Shown here: in pieces, positions 9,589 to 19,261 of the stretch
Layout: each line of letters opens with the position of its first letter
Position numbering within the stretch: the first letter of the stretch is position 1
Assembly (NCBI GenBank): GCA_947258755.1
Contig: CAMYJO010000002.1
Location: 134,513 to 198,512, forward strand
Length of the DNA: 64,000 bases
Source: an uncultured Gammaproteobacteria bacterium
Lineage (GTDB): Bacteria > Pseudomonadota > Gammaproteobacteria > JAADHQ01
Direction: 5' to 3'
Notes under the pieces: model-generated
The model's input: the letters and a program-made list of their open reading frames with translations, nothing else
Told to the model about the DNA's origin: nothing
Databases searched by the model: none
Program-made: the position numbers and the translations under genes

Positions 9589-9618
9589 ATACGGTCCCTG
9601 TTTTGGCAGGGACCGTAT
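9589..9618 (-). terminator. Rho-independent terminator after pilA
   Basis: A perfect 12-base-pair stem with a 6-base loop (arms 9589-9600 and 9607-9618, core ACGGTCCCTG/CAGGGACCGT). On the minus strand it is followed by TTTTATTTATT. It lies 8 bases beyond the pilA stop codon, between the two pilins. Confidence 0.85.
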
Positions 9619-9625
9619 AATATGA

Positions 9626-10066
9626 TTAACGACAGCTGCTAGGCAGGTATTTTGTTTCAGCAGAGCTTGTACATAACCAGGTGATTGATCCACCGCTAGT
9701 TGTATCGGCAGTCAATGTCAGAGATGCTTGAACGATTCCTCCCGAGACACTACCCGCGGTTTTCATTGTCGCAGTAATTGTACCGGCGTTGCTAGCACGG
9801 ATAGAACTGACATATTTACCAGTGATTGAAACTGCAGCCGGGACACCACACTCCTGATTGTTTGGAAAGGTGCCGTTATTCGCATAACATTCAGTCATCG
9901 ACGTTTTCAGACCACTGGCCAGTGTCATTGCCTCACTCATTTGTGAACGAGCGATGTAATCCTGATAGGCAGGGATCGCGATGGCCGCAAGGATACCGAT
10001 AATCGCAACAACGATCATCAATTCGATAAGGGTAAAACCCTGTTGTACTTTCTTCATGGTTTGCAT
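9626..10066 (-). CDS. pilA: Type IV major pilin PilA
   Basis: The start is taken at the ATG at 10066 because GGAG lies six bases before it; the ATG at 10078 overlaps that site. The 146-residue prepilin has a 10-residue leader (MQTMKKVQQG) cut before FTLIELMIVVAIIGIL, with Glu at mature position 5, a long N-terminal helix, and a C-terminal disulfide loop between Cys in WLCTSS and SSC, ending in Arg. The globular part is rich in Thr and Ser. It is the major fibre subunit for twitching, adhesion or DNA uptake. Upstream are a sigma-54 promoter and pilR, as in Pseudomonas. It ends at a strong terminator. Confidence 0.93.
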   Translation of the reverse strand: MQTMKKVQQGFTLIELMIVVAIIGILAAIAIPAYQDYIARSQMSEAMTLASGLKTSMTECYANNGTFPNNQECGVPAAVSITGKYVSSIRASNAGTITATMKTAGSVSGGIVQASLTLTADTTSGGSITWLCTSSAETKYLPSSCR

Positions 10067-10232
10067 GTTTAGCTCCATAGTAAATGTTTGTGTTAACTAT
10101 TGTTCAAATTTCAAGTTAATCAACGTTGTATAACTTTGAAATCCCCTGACTAAACGACCAGACACCGGCTTGCGCGGGTGCTTAGCTATCCAGCCAATGT
10201 TTTGCCAGACGATGTCAGTGCGTGATTTACAA

Positions 10233-10249
10233 TGCAGGGAATGTGCCAG
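10233..10249 (-). promoter_or_regulatory. Sigma-54 (-24/-12) promoter of pilA
   Basis: On the minus strand the sequence reads CTGGCACATTCCCTGCA: the -24 element TGGCAC matches exactly, and GG and GC are separated by exactly ten bases, the invariant spacing. Transcription should start near 10222, giving a leader of about 155 bases before the pilA ATG. PilR, a sigma-54 activator, is encoded next door. The rest of the 362-base pilA-pilR spacer holds the leader and the dyad at 10381-10413. The 102-codon open frame across this spacer has no family resemblance and is not called. Confidence 0.75.
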
Positions 10250-10380
10250 ATATTTTAGTATGGGCTCAATAATGTAAATAAATAAATAAAAACAATTGCT
10301 TATATTTATTTCCATGTCTGAATCACGGTAGCCTTGGAGGCGATTGCGCCAGAAAATCAGCGCCGCCGACAAAATGACCT

Positions 10381-10413
10381 GACCATATTTGTCACTTACT
10401 GACAAATATGGTC
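10381..10413. repeat. Perfect 14-bp dyad: pilR terminator or upstream activator site for pilA
   Basis: The arms 10381-10394 (GACCATATTTGTCA) and 10400-10413 are perfect inverted repeats around a 5-base loop. The dyad is 16 bases past the pilR stop, so it could end pilSR transcription, but on the minus strand only ATTTTGT follows, a poor T-run. It also lies about 130-165 bases upstream of the pilA -24 element, the usual distance for a sigma-54 enhancer, and contains TGTC motifs of the type bound by PilR. Confidence 0.55.
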
Positions 10414-10428
10414 AGTTTTGCCTTGAAA

Positions 10429-11754
10429 TCAATCGATTCCGAGTTTTTTCAGGCGGTATCGCAGTTGGCGAAAACTGATACCCAGCAGTTTGGCGGCGGC
10501 GGTTTTATTATAACGGGTCTTTTCCAGTGCCTGCATGATGACGGATTTTTCCTTGTCGTCGAGGTAGTCTTCCAGTTGTGGTGCTGATTTCGTCTCGATG
10601 TCGTCGCTCAGATCGGGCAGCTGCAGGTCGTCCTGATGGATAATATGGTTTTCGCACAGCGCCGTGGCGCGCTCCAGTATATTCTCCAGTTCACGTACAT
10701 TGCCGGGGAACGCGTAGGCCTGCAATGCCTTGATGGCGTCCTCTGCCAGTACGGGGGTAGTGGTAGCATGGGCGGCGGCTATTTTATTCAGGATGTGCGC
10801 AGACAGCATGTTGATATCCTCAATGCGATCGCGCAGTGGTGGCACGGTGAGCTGGATGACATGCAGGCGGTAGTACAGATCCTGGCGGAAGTGACCACTG
10901 GCGACCTGTTTGTCGAGGTCTTTGTGCGAGGCGCTGAGGATACGTGTATCTATGCTGGTTTCCTGTTGGGCACCCACAGGGCGCACTGCCTTCTCCTGGA
11001 TAGCGCGTAACAGTTTGACCTGCATGGCCATCGGTAGCTCGGCGATCTCATCGAGAAACAGGGTGCCGCCATGGGCGGCCTGGAACAGGCCCTGCTTGTC
11101 GCTAATGGCGCCGGTGAAGCTGCCTTTCTTGTGGCCGAAAAATTCGCTCTCCATCAGCTCCGTCGGGATGGCGCCACAGTTAACGGGTATGAAAGGGTGG
11201 TCGGCCCTGGGGCCCTTGTTGTGGATCAGGCGGGCCACGAGTTCCTTGCCAGTGCCTGACTCGCCACTAATATAAACGGGCGCCTGACTGCGGGCCAGCT
11301 TGGCAATCGTGCCGCGGATCTTTTGCATCGGTTCGGAATCACCGAGTAGTTCATGGCTACTGCGCAGGTTTTTACCCTGGTGTTGGCTCGACAACTTTAA
11401 CGCCGCCTGCACCAGGTTGCGCAGGTTTTCCAAATCCACCGGCTTGGAGACAAAGTCGAAAGCACCGGCCTTGAGAGCCTGGACCGCCAGTTCCATGTTG
11501 CCATGCGCGGTAATGACGGCAACCGGTAGATTCGGGCGATGCTGCTGTATCCATTCAACCAGCTCAATACCGTTGCCATCGGGCAGGCGCATATCGGTCA
11601 GGCACAGGTCATAGTGCTGTTGCTGTAATTGATCCCTTGCCCGGGTCAGGTCGGCGGCGGCATCGGTCGCGATATTCATACGATTGAGTGTGAGCTCAAG
11701 CAGTTCGCGGATATCCGGTTCGTCATCAATGATCAGCGCAGTTTGTTGGTTCAT
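10429..11754 (-). CDS. pilR: Sigma-54-dependent response regulator PilR
   Basis: A 441-residue NtrC-family activator. The receiver domain (1-120) has D10-D11, phospho-acceptor D54 and K104. The AAA+ domain has Walker A GESGTGKE (164-171), the sigma-54 contact loop GSFTGA (211-216) and Walker B TLFLDEIAE (231-239). A Fis-type helix-turn-helix ends the protein (about 395-441, NKTAAAKLLGISFRQLRYRL). It is partner to PilS, whose stop it overlaps as ATGA, and it sits upstream of pilA with its sigma-54 promoter, so the expected output is pilin transcription. Motifs and context agree fully with PilR. Confidence 0.93.
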   Translation of the reverse strand: MNQQTALIIDDEPDIRELLELTLNRMNIATDAAADLTRARDQLQQQHYDLCLTDMRLPDGNGIELVEWIQQHRPNLPVAVITAHGNMELAVQALKAGAFDFVSKPVDLENLRNLVQAALKLSSQHQGKNLRSSHELLGDSEPMQKIRGTIAKLARSQAPVYISGESGTGKELVARLIHNKGPRADHPFIPVNCGAIPTELMESEFFGHKKGSFTGAISDKQGLFQAAHGGTLFLDEIAELPMAMQVKLLRAIQEKAVRPVGAQQETSIDTRILSASHKDLDKQVASGHFRQDLYYRLHVIQLTVPPLRDRIEDINMLSAHILNKIAAAHATTTPVLAEDAIKALQAYAFPGNVRELENILERATALCENHIIHQDDLQLPDLSDDIETKSAPQLEDYLDDKEKSVIMQALEKTRYNKTAAAKLLGISFRQLRYRLKKLGID

Positions 11755-13382
11755 TGCTTGATTCGTCTCGGGTCATAAAAGGATAAGCGGAAACAACTGC
11801 CGCCGGCCGGTACATTATGATAACTGATTCTGGCCTTGTTGGATTCGCACATCTCCTTACTAATATACAGGCCGAGACCGGTACTCTCGGTGCCGGTCGT
11901 AAAGAATGGTTCGAACACCTGCTCGATAATGTCGTCTGCTATACCTTCGCCGGTGTCAATGACATCCAGGAATGGTCCTCTAGACTCTTCGGTGATGCCC
12001 CCTCTGAGGGTGATCCTGACGGGCTGGCCCTCAGCGTGACCATACTTGATAGCGTTCTGGCACAGGTTCCACAGGATTTGTTGCAGGTGACTGGTGTCCA
12101 TCTGAACCATCGTATTATCCGGTTGTATATCGACGCTAATGCTGGCGGGATCGAGTTGCTCGGCTTCGCAAAATTCACGGGCGAAGTCTTCGGTCCAGAC
12201 CTTCAGCTCGATGATTTTTGGGTTGGTGCTTTCGCGTCGGGATAGTTGCAGGATATTCTCAACAATGGTGTTCATGCGTGCCGAGTGATTTTGAATAATC
12301 TCGGACAAGCGGTAATCAGCGCCCTCTAGCTCAGGTGACTCCTGTAATAACTGTGCGGCATGACTGATGGCGCCGAGTGGGTTGCGGATTTCGTGGGCAA
12401 TGCTGGCGGTCAGACGGCCGAGTGATGCCAGTTTCAGCTGCTGCATTTGTTGGGTGACGTGACTGGAGTCCTCGAGCAGGATCAGGGTGCCGTTTTCGCG
12501 GTTTTTTCCGAGTGGCGTGAAGCGAGCAAGAATCTGTGCTGCATCAGGATGTGGCCTGAATGCCTTGATTTCGACGTCCGGGTCCTGTTTCCAGTTTTGC
12601 AGTTGGCACGCCAACTCCTCGGATACCTGGTCCAGGGGTTGGTACTGTTCCAGTTTAGGCATGCCGAGGTAATGCCAGGCCGCTTCATTCACCAGGCGCG
12701 TATCCATATCATGGTCGACGACAATAATACCCGCATCCATGGTCTGAATGATGTACTCATTGACCTGTTGCATATTGGCAAGGTCGATGCCGCGTTGTGC
12801 TGCCAGTTCTTCGGTCTTGCGAATACGGGTGGCGAGGACATGGGACAACAACGCAGTAGCAAAAAAGGTAACGCCGAGGATGCCGGCCTGAGTATAGGAG
12901 GTTGTTGCAAAGGACTGGTGCAGATGTGAGTAGATTTGTTCGATCAGGATGGCGATCGCGGCGACGGCCGCAAACAATAACGCCAGTCGACCTGCCAGGA
13001 TCATACTACTGCCGGCAATGGCAATGACCAACAGGATGCCGAGGCCGGTGGTCAGGCCGCCACTGCTATGCATCAGCAGTGTCAGCGCAATAATATCGAC
13101 CAGGGTTTGCAGTTGTGTCTGCGTGGAGAAGCGCGGTGCTTTAGCGTAAATACTGAACAGGCTGAACAGGCTGAAGACCAGATAGAACACGGCCGTACCC
13201 AAAAACAGCGAGGGTTTATAGGAGCCGAGCAGAATCGGTGTGGGCCCTGATACAAACAGGATGACGAAAAGTCCTGACAGTACCAGCCGGTAATAATTGA
13301 AGTATGCCAGCGGCCTCCATTCGGGGGCCTTAGACTCCATGCCGGATGAGGCATCGAGTATGTTCCATCCCTGCATATTCAT
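11751..13382 (-). CDS. pilS: Sensor histidine kinase PilS
   Basis: A 543-residue membrane kinase. Six hydrophobic segments lie between about 30 and 185, followed by a PAS-like domain (about 200-305), the dimerisation/phospho-acceptor helix with H330 in ASIAHEIRNPLGAISHA, and a HATPase domain with the N box (NLCQNAIKYG), G1 (DTGEGIAD) and G2 (TGLGLYIS). The layout matches PilS of Pseudomonas, which senses pilin in the inner membrane and controls PilR phosphorylation. It is the first gene of the two-gene pilSR operon and overlaps pilR by four bases. Confidence 0.92.
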   Translation of the reverse strand: MNMQGWNILDASSGMESKAPEWRPLAYFNYYRLVLSGLFVILFVSGPTPILLGSYKPSLFLGTAVFYLVFSLFSLFSIYAKAPRFSTQTQLQTLVDIIALTLLMHSSGGLTTGLGILLVIAIAGSSMILAGRLALLFAAVAAIAILIEQIYSHLHQSFATTSYTQAGILGVTFFATALLSHVLATRIRKTEELAAQRGIDLANMQQVNEYIIQTMDAGIIVVDHDMDTRLVNEAAWHYLGMPKLEQYQPLDQVSEELACQLQNWKQDPDVEIKAFRPHPDAAQILARFTPLGKNRENGTLILLEDSSHVTQQMQQLKLASLGRLTASIAHEIRNPLGAISHAAQLLQESPELEGADYRLSEIIQNHSARMNTIVENILQLSRRESTNPKIIELKVWTEDFAREFCEAEQLDPASISVDIQPDNTMVQMDTSHLQQILWNLCQNAIKYGHAEGQPVRITLRGGITEESRGPFLDVIDTGEGIADDIIEQVFEPFFTTGTESTGLGLYISKEMCESNKARISYHNVPAGGSCFRLSFYDPRRIKQ

Positions 13383-13433
13383 GGACGACGGGCCTGATGG
13401 TCGATTGTAGTCATGAGCATAGCTTGAGTAGAC

Positions 13434-13652
13434 TCAGGACTGATGCAGCTTACGATGTTCATCAGAGCAGAAATATTTGCCGGCAGACTCGACGGCCTCG
13501 TCTTTGGGGACATGAACGCCACATTGCTCGCAGCGTATTATCGCCGTGGATGGCGGAAGTTTGTTATCCCCGGTTTTTTTTCGCGGGCCGTATAATTGTT
13601 TCAGGATCAGGATTCCGAGGACAATGGCAACTATCAGTAGTATAAAACGCAT
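13434..13652 (-). CDS. Small membrane-anchored zinc-ribbon-like protein, PP0621 family
   Basis: About 72 residues from the ATG at 13652; an in-frame TTG at 13685 would add eleven low-complexity residues and is less likely. One N-terminal helix (MRFILLIVAIVLGILILKQ) is followed by a short soluble tail with two Cys pairs: CEQCGVHVPKDEAV and YFCSDEH. This matches a conserved uncharacterised family often found just upstream of pilS. A metal-binding role is suggested by the C-x2-C and C-x3-H residues. Its 51-base distance from pilS suggests co-transcription. Function unknown. Confidence 0.8.
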   Translation of the reverse strand: MRFILLIVAIVLGILILKQLYGPRKKTGDNKLPPSTAIIRCEQCGVHVPKDEAVESAGKYFCSDEHRKLHQS

Positions 13653-13809
13653 ATTTATAATGATCTTGATGGTAATTGTAATCAAACATAGTGTGGATAC
13701 TTGCGCCTAAAACTGCAAGTGCGTCCACCCCTGAACCGCGCAATTTTGCCTCTGTGGGTAATTTGTTCCACAATACGTGCCTTGAGAACAAGTTTGAAGG
13801 CCCATTCTA

Positions 13810-14976
13810 ATGAATTTACATGAATATCAGTCGAAAAAGCTATTTTCCGACTATGGTATTGCGGTGCCATCCGGGCGGGCTGCACGCACGGTCGATGAAG
13901 CGGTCAGCTATGCAAAGGCGCTCGGCGGTGAGCGCTGGGTGGTCAAGGCGCAGGTGCATGCGGGTGGTCGTGGCAAGGGGGGTGGTGTCAAACTTTGCGC
14001 CGATCTGGACGAGCTTGAGGCCACCGCCGAGCGCTTGCTAGGTGCCCGGCTGGTGACCCCGCAAACCGACGAAAAAGGTCTTCCAATCAATGTGTTAATG
14101 GTTGAGCAAACGTCTTCGATTGCACGCGAGCTTTATCTTGCAGTATTGCTAGATCGCAGTAGTGAGCGTCTGGTGTTCATGACCTCTACCGAGGGAGGTA
14201 TGGATATTGAGGAGGTCGCCGCTACGCAGCCGGAAAAAATACTCAGTATCCATGTGCATCCGGCGGCGGGCCTACAGGCCTACCAGTGTCGGCAACTGGC
14301 CTTTGGCCTGCAGCTCGAAGGAGAGCAAATCCGTGCATTCACCCGTCTACTAATGTCTCTGTATCGTCTGTTTGTCGACAATGATGCCAGCCTGGTTGAG
14401 ATTAATCCGTTGGTGGTTACCACAGATGGGGCATTGGTGGCGTTGGATGCCAAGATCAATCTTGATGAGAATGCCCTGTATCGTCATGCCGACCTTGCAG
14501 CGCTGTATGATGAATCGCAGCAAGATGAAAAAGAACATCTGGCGGCCCAGCACGACCTTAACTATGTCACCCTGGACGGCAGCATCGGCTGCATGGTCAA
14601 TGGCGCCGGCCTGGCGATGGCGACCATGGATCTGATCAAGCTGCATGGTGGCGAACCGGCCAATTTTCTCGATGTCGGTGGCGGCACCACGGCCGAGCGT
14701 GTGGCCGAGGCCTTCAAGATCATCCTGTCGGACGCCAATGTGCAGGCGATTCTGGTCAACATCTTTGGTGGCATTGTCCGTTGCGATCTGATCGCCGAAG
14801 GGATTGTAAGCGCCTTGCAACAAGTCGACACCCGCTTGCCGGTGGTGGTGCGCCTGCAGGGCACCAATGTCGAACGCGGGCGTGAGATACTGCAAAACAG
14901 TGGTCTCGATATTGTCAGTTCATCCGATCTTACTGAAGCGGCCAAGTCAGTTGTCCGCGCCGCACAGTCCAAGTAG
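13810..14976 (+). CDS. sucC: Succinyl-CoA synthetase (ADP-forming) beta subunit
   Basis: A 388-residue protein with an ATP-grasp N-terminal domain ([35 protein letters not shown]) and a CoA-ligase C-terminal domain ([39 protein letters not shown]). With SucD it converts succinyl-CoA, ADP and phosphate to succinate, CoA and ATP in the TCA cycle. Length matches E. coli SucC (388). The ATG at 13810 has a GAAGG-like ribosome site. sucD follows after 16 bases and nadE after that, forming an operon unlike the sucABCD arrangement of E. coli. Confidence 0.95.
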   Translation: MNLHEYQSKKLFSDYGIAVPSGRAARTVDEAVSYAKALGGERWVVKAQVHAGGRGKGGGVKLCADLDELEATAERLLGARLVTPQTDEKGLPINVLMVEQTSSIARELYLAVLLDRSSERLVFMTSTEGGMDIEEVAATQPEKILSIHVHPAAGLQAYQCRQLAFGLQLEGEQIRAFTRLLMSLYRLFVDNDASLVEINPLVVTTDGALVALDAKINLDENALYRHADLAALYDESQQDEKEHLAAQHDLNYVTLDGSIGCMVNGAGLAMATMDLIKLHGGEPANFLDVGGGTTAERVAEAFKIILSDANVQAILVNIFGGIVRCDLIAEGIVSALQQVDTRLPVVVRLQGTNVERGREILQNSGLDIVSSSDLTEAAKSVVRAAQSK

Positions 14977-14992
14977 CAGGGTTCGCACTATT

Positions 14993-15865
14993 ATGAGTAT
15001 CCTTATCGACAACAACACTCGAGTGATCTGCCAGGGTTTTACTGGCAAACAAGGCAGCTTTCATTCTGAGCAGGCCATTGCTTATGGTACCCGCATGGTC
15101 GGGGGTGTTACCCCGGGCAAGGGCGGACAGCGACATCTCGACTTGCCGGTATTCAACACCGTTCATGACGCCGTCAGTGAAACCGGCGCCGATGCCAGTA
15201 TGATTTATGTGCCGGCACCGTTTGCAATGGATGCGATCCTTGAGGCCGCCGATGCCGGTATCAAAGTCATTGCCTGTATCACCGAAGGTATTCCGTTGCT
15301 GGATATGGCCAAGGTCAAGGCCGCATTGGCTGATTACGATGCCCGTCTGATTGGCCCTAATTGTCCTGGCTTGATTACCCCGGGGGCGTGCAAGATCGGT
15401 ATCATGCCCGGCAGTATCCATCAGGCCGGTAGTATCGGTATCGTCTCGCGTTCGGGAACGCTGACCTATGAAGCCGTGCATCAAACCAGCATGGCCGGCC
15501 TCGGTCAGAGCACCTGTGTCGGCATCGGTGGCGACCCGATCCATGGCATGGACTTTATCGACTGCCTGGAACTGTTTGAGGCCGATGCGCAGACCGAGGG
15601 GATTGTCATGGTTGGCGAGATTGGTGGCAGCGATGAAGAGGCTGCAGCCGAATACATCAAATCCAGTGTCAGCAAGCCGGTGGTCGCCTATATCGCCGGA
15701 GTCACGGCACCTGCCGGTAAACGCATGGGTCATGCCGGTGCCATCATAGCCGGTGGTAAGGGCACTGCCGATGAAAAATTTGCCGCACTTGAGGCAGCCG
15801 GTGTGGCTACGGTGCGTTCGCCCGCCGAGATAGGCCGACGCATGGCCGAACTATTGCCGGTTTAG
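14993..15865 (+). CDS. sucD: Succinyl-CoA synthetase alpha subunit
   Basis: The frame is open from 14867, but the ATG at 14993 ([20 protein letters not shown]) gives the normal N-terminus and 290 residues. The Rossmann CoA-binding domain has [10 protein letters not shown], and H247 in [10 protein letters not shown] is the catalytic phosphohistidine. It forms the alpha-beta enzyme with SucC, encoded 16 bases upstream. nadE starts nine bases downstream. All expected motifs are present. Confidence 0.95.
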   Translation: MSILIDNNTRVICQGFTGKQGSFHSEQAIAYGTRMVGGVTPGKGGQRHLDLPVFNTVHDAVSETGADASMIYVPAPFAMDAILEAADAGIKVIACITEGIPLLDMAKVKAALADYDARLIGPNCPGLITPGACKIGIMPGSIHQAGSIGIVSRSGTLTYEAVHQTSMAGLGQSTCVGIGGDPIHGMDFIDCLELFEADAQTEGIVMVGEIGGSDEEAAAEYIKSSVSKPVVAYIAGVTAPAGKRMGHAGAIIAGGKGTADEKFAALEAAGVATVRSPAEIGRRMAELLPV

Positions 15866-15874
15866 AGATCGCCT

Positions 15875-17515
15875 ATGGAAACGACAGAGTCACTTCGATT
15901 GGGTATGGCGCAGGTCAACCTGTTAGTGGGTGATATCGAAGGCAATACCCGTAAGGTGCTGTCCTGTGTGCAGCAGGCGCAACAGCAACAATTGCAGTTG
16001 CTGGTATTCCCGGAGCTGACCCTGACCGGTTACCCACCTGAAGACCTGCTACTCAGATCGGGCTTGTATACACGCGTGGAGCAGGCCTTGCAGACCCTGT
16101 GTGCCGAGATCGGTGATGTTGGTGTCATCATAGGATATCCGCGCCAGATTGATGGCAACATCTATAACATGGCCGGCCTGATTCATCATGGCAAGATCGT
16201 GACCGAATATCAAAAACAGTGCCTGCCCAATTACAGTGTGTTCGATGAAAAACGCTATTTTACTGCCGGCGACAAGGCCTGTGTATTTGACTACAATGGC
16301 ATCCCGCTGGCACTGACAATCTGTGAAGATATCTGGGAGAGCCAACCGCTGCAACGAGCTGCTGATGCCGGTGCACGCCTGATAATTAACCTGAATGCAT
16401 CGCCATTCCAGATAGGCAAGAGTCGGGAGCGTGAACAAGTGCTGGCTCAGCGCCATGCCGAGAATGCGTTGCCGATAGTCTACGCCAACCTGCTTGGCGG
16501 CCAGGACGAATTGGTTTTTGACGGCCAGTCAATGGTCATGGATCGGTATGGCAACATTGTTAGTCGTGCACCAGCCTTTACTGAAGGGATTTATGCACTG
16601 GAATGTCGTCTGCAGGATGACCATGTGGACATTAGTAGTAGTGTCTGCGAGCCGCCGCAGGAGGATGTTGCCAGTGTCTACCAGGCATTGGTCATGGGCG
16701 TGCGCGATTATATAAACAAGAACGGCTTTAAGGGTGCTGTGATTGGCTTGTCCGGTGGCATTGATTCGGCATTGACGTTGGCCATTGCCGTGGATGCATT
16801 GGGCCCGGAGCGGGTCGAAGGGGTATCCATGCCGTCACGTTATACCATGGATATGAGTATCGAAGACGCGCAGGAAGAAGCGCGCATTCTGGGTAGCAAT
16901 TTTCAGGTCATCCCGATAGAACCGGTTTTCAAGTCTTTTCTGAAAAGCCTCAAGGATGAATTTCGGGGTCTGCCTGCAGACACGACAGAGGAAAATATCC
17001 AGGCGCGTTGTCGCGGTGTCATGCTGATGGCGATATCCAATAAAAAGGGGAAAATGGTCCTGACCACAGGTAACAAGAGTGAGATGGCAGTCGGCTATGC
17101 TACCCTCTATGGTGATATGGCGGGCGGCTTTTGTGTCCTCAAGGATGTGCCCAAGACCCTTGTATACCAACTGAGTCATTATCGTAATCGCGAACGCGTG
17201 GTGATCCCGGAGCGAGTCATAGAGAGGCCACCGTCTGCAGAACTCGCACCTGACCAAAAAGATGAAGACAGTCTGCCACCCTACGATGTTCTTGATGCTA
17301 TTCTTGAGCGCTATGTCGAGCAGGACCAGTGTCCCGAGGACATCATTAACGCCGGTTTTGATGCGAAAATTGTCAACAAGGTGACCCGGCTCGTCGACCG
17401 TAACGAATACAAACGACGGCAGGCCGCACCCGGTATCAAGGTCACGCATCGTGCCTTTGGTCGGGATCGACGCTATCCCATCACTTCCGGTTTCGGACGT
17501 TTTGACCAGGAATAG
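15875..17515 (+). CDS. nadE: Glutamine-dependent NAD+ synthetase
   Basis: A 546-residue two-domain enzyme that amidates nicotinic acid adenine dinucleotide to NAD+. The N-terminal nitrilase-type glutaminase has its triad E47 (FPELTLTGYPPEDLL), K114 (EYQKQCLPNY) and C150 (LTICEDIWE). The C-terminal synthetase has the ATP-pyrophosphatase loop SGGIDS (293-298), KSEMAVGYATLYGD and the C-terminal RRYPI region. The length fits glutamine-using NadE rather than the short ammonia-dependent form. It appears to be the third gene of the sucCD operon, perhaps tying NAD supply to the TCA cycle; that link is inference. Confidence 0.95.
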   Translation: METTESLRLGMAQVNLLVGDIEGNTRKVLSCVQQAQQQQLQLLVFPELTLTGYPPEDLLLRSGLYTRVEQALQTLCAEIGDVGVIIGYPRQIDGNIYNMAGLIHHGKIVTEYQKQCLPNYSVFDEKRYFTAGDKACVFDYNGIPLALTICEDIWESQPLQRAADAGARLIINLNASPFQIGKSREREQVLAQRHAENALPIVYANLLGGQDELVFDGQSMVMDRYGNIVSRAPAFTEGIYALECRLQDDHVDISSSVCEPPQEDVASVYQALVMGVRDYINKNGFKGAVIGLSGGIDSALTLAIAVDALGPERVEGVSMPSRYTMDMSIEDAQEEARILGSNFQVIPIEPVFKSFLKSLKDEFRGLPADTTEENIQARCRGVMLMAISNKKGKMVLTTGNKSEMAVGYATLYGDMAGGFCVLKDVPKTLVYQLSHYRNRERVVIPERVIERPPSAELAPDQKDEDSLPPYDVLDAILERYVEQDQCPEDIINAGFDAKIVNKVTRLVDRNEYKRRQAAPGIKVTHRAFGRDRRYPITSGFGRFDQE

Positions 17516-17660
17516 GGCGAAACAGCTTTTCAAGGCCATCCTGTTGCGGTATCTTTTGTACATTAAGGGATCACTGGCTTAACAAAAGCTCGCAATGACT
17601 CAGTATTTTCTATTTATCAGGGATTCCATAACAGTCTGATCATTTAAGTATAATTAATAA

Positions 17661-18092
<432 letters not shown>

Positions 18093-18116
18093 TCGCTAAC
18101 GCAGGACGAGGCTCAC

Positions 18117-18152
18117 AAGGCCTGGCAGGCGCGTACCTGTCAGGCCTTTTTT
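18117..18152 (+). terminator. Terminator after glnB
   Basis: A 13-base-pair stem with one G-T pair (arms 18117-18129 and 18136-18148, AAGGCCTGGCAGG) closes a six-base loop and runs into a T-run. Confidence 0.85.
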
Positions 18153-18265
18153 AATATTTTTTTATTCCTTGTGCAGTGATTTGTACGATGGAAATATATA
18201 AAAGTGATCGCGGTCATCGCCCTATGTGTGAGAGGGTAGTGCCTGGAAGCTCACTGTACGCTGAT

Positions 18266-19051
18266 CTAGATCGGATTCCACCAGGATTTTTTCGATTTCC
18301 TTTCGCTGTCATACTTAGGGAATGAGGCTACCAGTACTCTGCGCGCATCTGCGGCCAGCTCGGTCAGACCCAGTTTATCATAGGCCTGTGCCATAATATC
18401 GAGTGCACCAGGTACTGCCGAAGAGCGGTCATAATTTTCAATAATATATTTACAGCGATTGACCGCAGCGACGTAGGCCTTTCGGGTCATATAATATTTA
18501 GCAACATGCAACTCATGTTCGGCCAGGTTGTTACGCAGATATAAGGCGCGCAGACGTGCCTCTGTGGCATAACGACTATTCGGGAATTTTTTTATCAAGG
18601 TTGAGAATTCTTGGAAAGCCTGTTTCGAGGATTCCGGGTCTCGACTAGAACTATCTTGTTGAAAGAGCCTGCCGAGGAAGCCGATGTTACGATTAAAATA
18701 AATCAGACCCTTCAAGTAATAGGCATAATCAACATGTGGGTGCTTGGGGTGAAGCTTGATGAAACGGTCGGCAGCGGCGATCGCCGATTCGGGCTCATCA
18801 AATTTATAATAGGCATAGGCAATCTCGATTTGCCCTTGCTTGGCGAAGCGGCCGAAGGGATATCGGGATTCCAGGGTCTCGTAAAAATTAATGGCGTTTT
18901 CATAGTCGCCACTGCTGAGAGATTTTTTCGCTTCAGTATAGATTTTACGTGCCGACCAGTTCTTGGTGTCATCGTCAGGGGCCGGAAGCATGGAGCAGCC
19001 CTGTATGAATAAACCGAACAGGCTTGTAAATAATATAAGTGATTTTCGCAT
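18266..19051 (-). CDS. bamD: Outer membrane protein assembly factor BamD
   Basis: A 261-residue lipoprotein: signal peptide with lipobox ending at C19 (LFIQGCSM), then five TPR-like repeats, including SSGDYENAINFYETLESRYP and DEPESAIAAADRFIKLHPKH. It is the essential periplasmic scaffold of the BAM complex, which inserts beta-barrel proteins into the outer membrane. It diverges from rluD across a 210-base spacer, the same neighbour relation as in Pseudomonas and E. coli, which makes the call secure. Confidence 0.95.
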   Translation of the reverse strand: MRKSLILFTSLFGLFIQGCSMLPAPDDDTKNWSARKIYTEAKKSLSSGDYENAINFYETLESRYPFGRFAKQGQIEIAYAYYKFDEPESAIAAADRFIKLHPKHPHVDYAYYLKGLIYFNRNIGFLGRLFQQDSSSRDPESSKQAFQEFSTLIKKFPNSRYATEARLRALYLRNNLAEHELHVAKYYMTRKAYVAAVNRCKYIIENYDRSSAVPGALDIMAQAYDKLGLTELAADARRVLVASFPKYDSERKSKKSWWNPI

Positions 19052-19261
19052 AGGTGCGTAAGGTTACTGGAGCGCGTGCCATAGGTAAAGACTTGTGCGT
19101 GCAGCCCCACCATTTTTTAGCAAATTGCCACAGCCGTAGGCGCTAAAGTGCTCGCAAGCATTGCCAGTGGCCCCATAGATGCTGTATAAGGTTTTGTTCA
19201 AAAAGGTATTTTTATTCTGACTCCCGGGAACCGGGGTCGATCTGCTGGAACATCCAGATTC

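Noticed and set aside
10097-10405. A 102-codon open frame on the minus strand between pilA and pilR
   Set aside because: It spans the sigma-54 promoter and the dyad, has no ribosome site and its product has no recognisable features.
14350-14895. Long open frames antisense to sucC, sucD and pilS
   Set aside because: They lie wholly within well-supported genes and match no family.
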